Made by a program: the position numbers and the translations under genes
Notes under the pieces: model-generated
The model's database searches: none
Seen by the model: the letters and a program-made list of their open reading frames with translations, nothing else
What the model was told of the DNA's origin: nothing
Part shown: piece by piece, positions 21,701-23,815 of the stretch
Position numbering within the stretch: the stretch's first letter is position 1
Layout: every line of letters begins with the position of its first letter
NCBI GenBank assembly: GCA_964564695.1
Contig: CAZMCC010000063.1
Coordinates: forward strand, 1 to 23,815
Direction of reading: 5' to 3'
DNA from: CAZMCC01 sp964564695
Lineage (GTDB): Bacteria > Planctomycetota > Phycisphaerae > Phycisphaerales > UBA1924
Length of the DNA: 23,815 nt

Positions 21701-22820
21701 CGAACGTGCCGCTGGTGCGGGTGAGGTTGCGGGGGGTGCCCTTCTCAGCGGGGGCGGTCCAGATGTCGCCGCGGCCTTCGATGGCCACGCGCTTGGCGCT
21801 CGGCGAGATGCTCGCGCCGTTGATGTTCCGCGATGCGTCGACGCTTCGCGTGCGGAGCTGCGGGCGGGCGCCGGGGACGGTCACGTTGACGGTGGTGGCC
21901 TTCTTGGTGCCCAGGTCGACGAGGTACAGGGCCGAGCCGTTCTGCAGGACGATCTCGCCCTGGCCTTGAGCGCCGGGGCCGATGGCGGGCCACTTGATGT
22001 CGTAGTCCTTGAACGTCGTCACCTGCTCGCGCCCGCCGGTGGCGGGGTCGAACATCCAGATGTTGAGGCGGTGCTCGGGGCCGGCGTCGGACATGTAGTA
22101 GAGCTTGTTCCCGTGCCACATGGGCTGGCTGTCGGTGCCTTCCCAGTCGGTGGCCTTGCGGCTGGTGTTGTCCTTGAGGTTGAAGAGCCAGATGTCGGTG
22201 GCCATGCCGCCGCGGTAGCGCTTCCAGGTGCGCCCGTCGATGGAGTGCGGGGTGTAGGCGAGCCAGGTGCCGTCGGCGGAGATGGCGCCGTTGGCGCCGT
22301 AGGGCACGGGGAGGCGCGAAGGCATGCCGCCGCCCGCGGGGCTGGTCCAGATCTCGGAGATTCGGGGGTTGCCGCCGACGCCGCCGCCGTACCAGAGGAG
22401 ACGCCCGTCGGCGGTCCAATCGGTGAGGGTCTCGCCGCCGGGGTGATAGGTGACTCGGGCGGGGACGCCGCCGTCGACGGGGACGGTGTAGAGGTCGGTG
22501 TTGCCGTCGTAGTTGCCCATGAAGGCGATGGACTTGCCGTCGGGGCTGAAGCGGGGGAAGCGCTCGGCGCCGGGGGGGCTGGCGAGGGGGCGCGCCATGC
22601 CGCCTTCGCGCGGGACGACCCAGAGGTCGTTGGCGTAGACGAAGACGATGGAGGAGCTGCTGACGGCGGGGAAGCGGAGCATGCCCGCGTGTGGGCGGGT
22701 GGCGGGCTCGGGCTGGGGGGCGGGGACGAAGGGGACGCCGGCATTGGCGGCGGCGCAGGCGATCAGCGTCAGGGCGAGCGCGGCCAGCGGGCGGGACGAA
22801 CGGGCGCGAAGTGAGTCCAC
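18702..22820 (-). CDS. tricorn-like S41 protease with inserted beta domain
   Basis: A 1,372-residue exported protease. The GTG start at 22820 has GGAG seven bases upstream and is followed by a signal peptide (LAALALTLIACAAANAG). Residues about 45-330 are a TolB/WD40-like propeller (FPRFSPDGKSIAFMGNYDGN), and a second propeller runs to about 660. Lys/Asp/Glu-rich linkers occur at about 464-500, 520-547, 668-707 and 808-840. Between the last two lies an extra beta domain (about 708-805, SGTWTCKAAG ... GSWDPATKMLIINLQ). Next come ELNVGHAYL (His1021, the catalytic histidine by analogy with tricorn), a PDZ domain (about 1035-1130) and the S41 core with IIDERWNGGGQIPTRF, NGLAGSGGDMFPWLFK (nucleophile Ser1252) and WGGLVGISGNPGLIDGG. 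Tricorn family proteins trim peptides; an exported form may degrade proteins in the periplasm. It ends directly in a dispersed repeat. Confidence 0.93.
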   Translation of the reverse strand: MDSLRARSSRPLAALALTLIACAAANAGVPFVPAPQPEPATRPHAGMLRFPAVSSSSIVFVYANDLWVVPREGGMARPLASPPGAERFPRFSPDGKSIAFMGNYDGNTDLYTVPVDGGVPARVTYHPGGETLTDWTADGRLLWYGGGVGGNPRISEIWTSPAGGGMPSRLPVPYGANGAISADGTWLAYTPHSIDGRTWKRYRGGMATDIWLFNLKDNTSRKATDWEGTDSQPMWHGNKLYYMSDAGPEHRLNIWMFDPATGGREQVTTFKDYDIKWPAIGPGAQGQGEIVLQNGSALYLVDLGTKKATTVNVTVPGARPQLRTRSVDASRNINGASISPSAKRVAIEGRGDIWTAPAEKGTPRNLTRTSGTFERDPAWSPNGKWVAYFADTTGEYELYIVRSDGRDDNGDSTADPVQLTKTGLGAGGPFKFNTQWTPDSRHIVFQDKTGSRFVYTLPEELTKVEEAKEEKKGEDKEEKKEDGAEKKGEAEGDKKDDKKAPMAFGTRLPDGTVTHDAASGTKKEGDDDKKDDKKDDKKEDKKEEKKEPAVAGIVEFDKDPRNNISAVSFSHDSRYIAYIRGNDENPGASVWIYDITKKEKHRVTSGFFDDASVTFDRAGDWLYLASSRNFSPRYGELDTSFIYANTQEIVAIPLRKDVKSPYLPISDEEEFGKKKDDKKKDGGGDAKKDDSKGDDKKNGGEKKDAAKADDAISGTWTCKAAGPAPLPPEGLPFTMNLKLEEGNKVTGTFASLLFSGPVTGSWDPATKMLIINLQAGDQPVSLPLTVTGTALSGTVSVGDQKFTISGDRTASGDKKDDDKKDAGDKDKKDGDKKDDKDKKKTFEIDYEGMEARGFELPIRPGVFGAMAVNDKGLLLYVRRGARGDEGGGGGTGIKIFDPKDEKKEEKSVADGAGGFELSPDGKKALVFRGGAPQIQDASAGSTGKPVVTSPMMQTVEPRAEWNQILTDVNRIFRDWFYVPNMHGVDWAATLKHYQAMLPDAANREDVNYIISEMISELNVGHAYLQAPGDVEQGGPTVGVGLLGCDFELVPAADGKGGTFRIKKIIKAADWDTDARSPLAKPGVDVKEGDYLLAVNGMPMDTSKDPWAAFLGMDGRSVTITVSENPTFDGKARSVVVETVGNDGQVRYRAWIETKRKYVEEKTGGKVGYIYVPNTGVDGQSDLVRQFYGQIGKEALIIDERWNGGGQIPTRFIELLNRPATNYWAVRDATDWRWPPDSHQGPKCMLINGLAGSGGDMFPWLFKHNKIGKLIGSRTWGGLVGISGNPGLIDGGTISVPTFGFYELDGTWGIEGHGVDPDIAVVDDPGQMLSGNDPQLNTAIDLMLSEIKANGFKTPKRPPNPDRRGMGIQDSDK

Positions 22821-22973
22821 AGCGGGTCTCCAAGGGGCGCGGCGCGAGAGCCGGCCGTATGCTCGTTCCCCCCCCCACCCCCGGAGCGGGCAATGTATAC
22901 CGGTACTGGGATCTACGATTGCCGGATTTCCGTCCGGAAGTCGTTGCCCGGGCGCGACTAGCGACTCCTCTAC

Positions 22974-23453
22974 ATGGCCAAGCACAAGAAGCCGAACCCC
23001 GACGAGCGCACGATCGAGAACCGCCGGGCGCGGCACGACTACGCCATCGGCGCGACGCTCGAGGTGGGGATCAAGCTGCACGGGAGCGAGGTCAAGAGCG
23101 TGCGGGCGGGGAACGTGTCGCTGGCGGAGGGGTATGTGCGGGCGGAGGAGTTCCCGCCGCGGCTGATGCTGCACAGCGTGAACATCGGGGTGTATGGGCC
23201 GGCGGGGTCGCGTCAGCACGCGCCGGTGCGGGCCCGGACGCTGCTCGCCAACAGGACCGAGATCATCCGCCTGGCGCGCGAGCAGATGAAGAAGGGGACG
23301 ACGATCGTGCCGCTCAAGATCTACTTCAAGAACGGGTTCGCGAAGCTGCTGGTGGGGGTGGGGACGGGCAAGACGAGCGTGGACAAGCGGCAGTCGATCC
23401 AGGAGCGCGAGGTCAAGCGGGATATCCAGCGGGCGATGAGCAAGCGGCTGTAA
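22974..23453 (+). CDS. smpB: SsrA (tmRNA)-binding protein SmpB
   Basis: A 159-residue protein that binds tmRNA and delivers it to stalled ribosomes (trans-translation). Family signatures are clear: ENRRARHDYAIGATLEVGIK (15-34), LHGSEVKSVRAGNVSLAEGY, PPRLMLHSVNIGVYG, RTLLANRTEIIRLAREQMKK, GTTIVPLKIYFKNGFAKLLV and the C-terminal basic tail with DKRQSIQEREVKRDIQRAM, which enters the decoding centre. The length is normal. No Shine-Dalgarno precedes the ATG (gcgactcctctac). No tmRNA gene is visible in the window. It is divergent from the protease gene (153 bases between starts), and its TAA stop is also the first base of a dispersed repeat. Confidence 0.97.
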   Translation: MAKHKKPNPDERTIENRRARHDYAIGATLEVGIKLHGSEVKSVRAGNVSLAEGYVRAEEFPPRLMLHSVNIGVYGPAGSRQHAPVRARTLLANRTEIIRLAREQMKKGTTIVPLKIYFKNGFAKLLVGVGTGKTSVDKRQSIQEREVKRDIQRAMSKRL

Positions 23454-23680
23454 GAGACGCGAGCGCGAGCGAGTGGAGGGCGCCGGAAGGGACTCACCGC
23501 AGAGGCGCAGAGGGCGCGGAGGAAGGCAAAGACGAAGATTCACCACGGAGGGCACGGAGAACACTGAGGAAGGCGAGAGACTTGGATTGGAAACCAAGCC
23601 TCCAACTCCGTGTTCTCCGTGTTCTCCGTGGTGACATGCCTTCCTCCGCGCCCTCTGCGCCTCTGCGGTGAATCCCGATT
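23452..23680. repeat. dispersed nested-palindrome repeat, copy 2
   Basis: Starts taagagacgcgagcgcgagc, overlapping the smpB stop. An exact 35-bp inverted repeat follows (arms 23494-23528 and 23637-23671, beginning tcaccgcagaggcgcagagg). Inside is a second imperfect palindrome of about 29 bases (tcaccacggagggcacggag against ctccgtgttctccgtggtga) and an innermost cttgg/ccaag stem. The whole can fold into one long hairpin. It could end smpB transcription. Confidence 0.9.
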
Positions 23681-23690
23681 CAAAAAAGAA

Positions 23691-23718
23691 AAGGGCGGCG
23701 TCTTTCGACGCCGCCCTT
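23691..23718 (-). terminator. Rho-independent terminator of the Gly-rich protein gene
   Basis: aagggcggcgtc pairs exactly with gacgccgccctt around a four-base loop. On the minus strand it is followed by ttcttttttg, a strong U tract, about 40 bases past the stop codon of the gene entering from the right. Confidence 0.88.
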
Positions 23719-23759
23719 GGATTGCTTGTCAAGCAAGCGAGGTGCTGGGGACGACTGGA

Positions 23760-23815
23760 TTACCAGCCGCCGCCGCCGCTGCGACGGCCACCGCCGCCGC
23801 CGCCACCACCACCGC
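23760..23815 (-). CDS. C-terminus of a Gly-rich protein (possibly RNA-binding), partial
   Basis: Only the last codons lie in the window: a run of Gly, then GRRSGGGW and TAA at 23760-23762. Gly-rich tails with an Arg-Arg-Ser and a final Trp are common in RRM-type RNA-binding proteins of planctomycetes, but single-strand DNA-binding and other proteins also end this way, so the identity is a guess. The terminator at 23691-23718 supports this being a real gene end. Confidence 0.6.
   Translation of the reverse strand, partial: GGGGGGGGGRRSGGGGW

Noticed and set aside
18687..22814. Two long plus-strand open frames (about 597 and 598 residues)
   Set aside because: Antisense shadows of the protease gene; composition is Gly/Val/Asp/Leu-repetitive, as expected opposite a GC-rich gene.
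23454..23671. tmRNA gene next to smpB
   Set aside because: The sequence is a palindromic repeat; no tRNA-like ends, CCA or tag-peptide frame could be seen.

Overview
The window is GC-rich (visibly about two thirds G+C) and has the gene style of a planctomycete, most likely of the Phycisphaerae type. The supporting evidence is a Tat-exported Gfo/Idh/MocA oxidoreductase, an exported alpha-carbonic anhydrase ending in a PEP-CTERM-like anchor, a tricorn-like S41 protease with Lys/Asp-rich linkers, an exported double-thioredoxin protein, dispersed hairpin repeats and few operons. This placement is inference from gene content; no rRNA gene is present.

Layout. 1-650: a small NTF2/SnoaL-like gene, apparently frameshifted, behind a hexamer microsatellite. 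890-1695 (minus): an XRE-type HTH regulator overlapping a PD-(D/E)XK endonuclease-like gene that is broken by an 8-bp tandem duplication and a one-base loss. 2024-5330: an exported double-thioredoxin protein, a SpoU/TrmH RNA methyltransferase and a Ser/Gly-rich lipoprotein. 5353-7029 (minus): a Gre-C + PIN protein resembling the TPR-GreAB-C-PIN conflict family, apparently missing its TPR half. 7030-9721: a non-coding, repeat-dense stretch with covarying hairpins, an IS481 end remnant and a complete IS481-family element (8201-9553) with TGT...ACA ends and a 6-bp target duplication.

9722-14281 (all minus): alpha-carbonic anhydrase, cyclophilin lipoprotein, Gfo/Idh/MocA oxidoreductase, a four-helix membrane protein and a zinc-ribbon protein of unknown function. 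14393-15962: a beta-carbonic-anhydrase-like protein, a divergent double-ACT protein and a small zinc-ribbon protein. 15987-16761: a palindromic dispersed repeat, then the RNase P RNA gene with its terminator and -10 box. 16840-18243: an exported protein with two CxxCxGxG motifs. 18244-22820: a hairpin cluster, then the large tricorn-like protease. 22974-23815: smpB, a second copy of the palindromic repeat with a perfect 35-bp inverted repeat, a terminator, and the Gly-rich C-terminus of a further minus-strand gene.

How the parts relate. Core cell functions (rnpB, smpB, RNA methyltransferase) and envelope functions (lipoproteins, thioredoxin, carbonic anhydrase, protease) are interrupted by islands that look lower in GC: the HTH/nuclease pair, the Gre-C/PIN gene, the zinc-ribbon gene and the CxxCxGxG gene. 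Two of these islands resemble conflict or defence genes, and both look damaged. The most interesting leads are the truncated Gre-C/PIN gene beside the hairpin repeat nest, the covarying GCTTTGG-loop hairpin family, the dispersed palindrome whose end coincides with stop codons, and the decayed HTH-nuclease locus with a potentially reversible 8-bp duplication.
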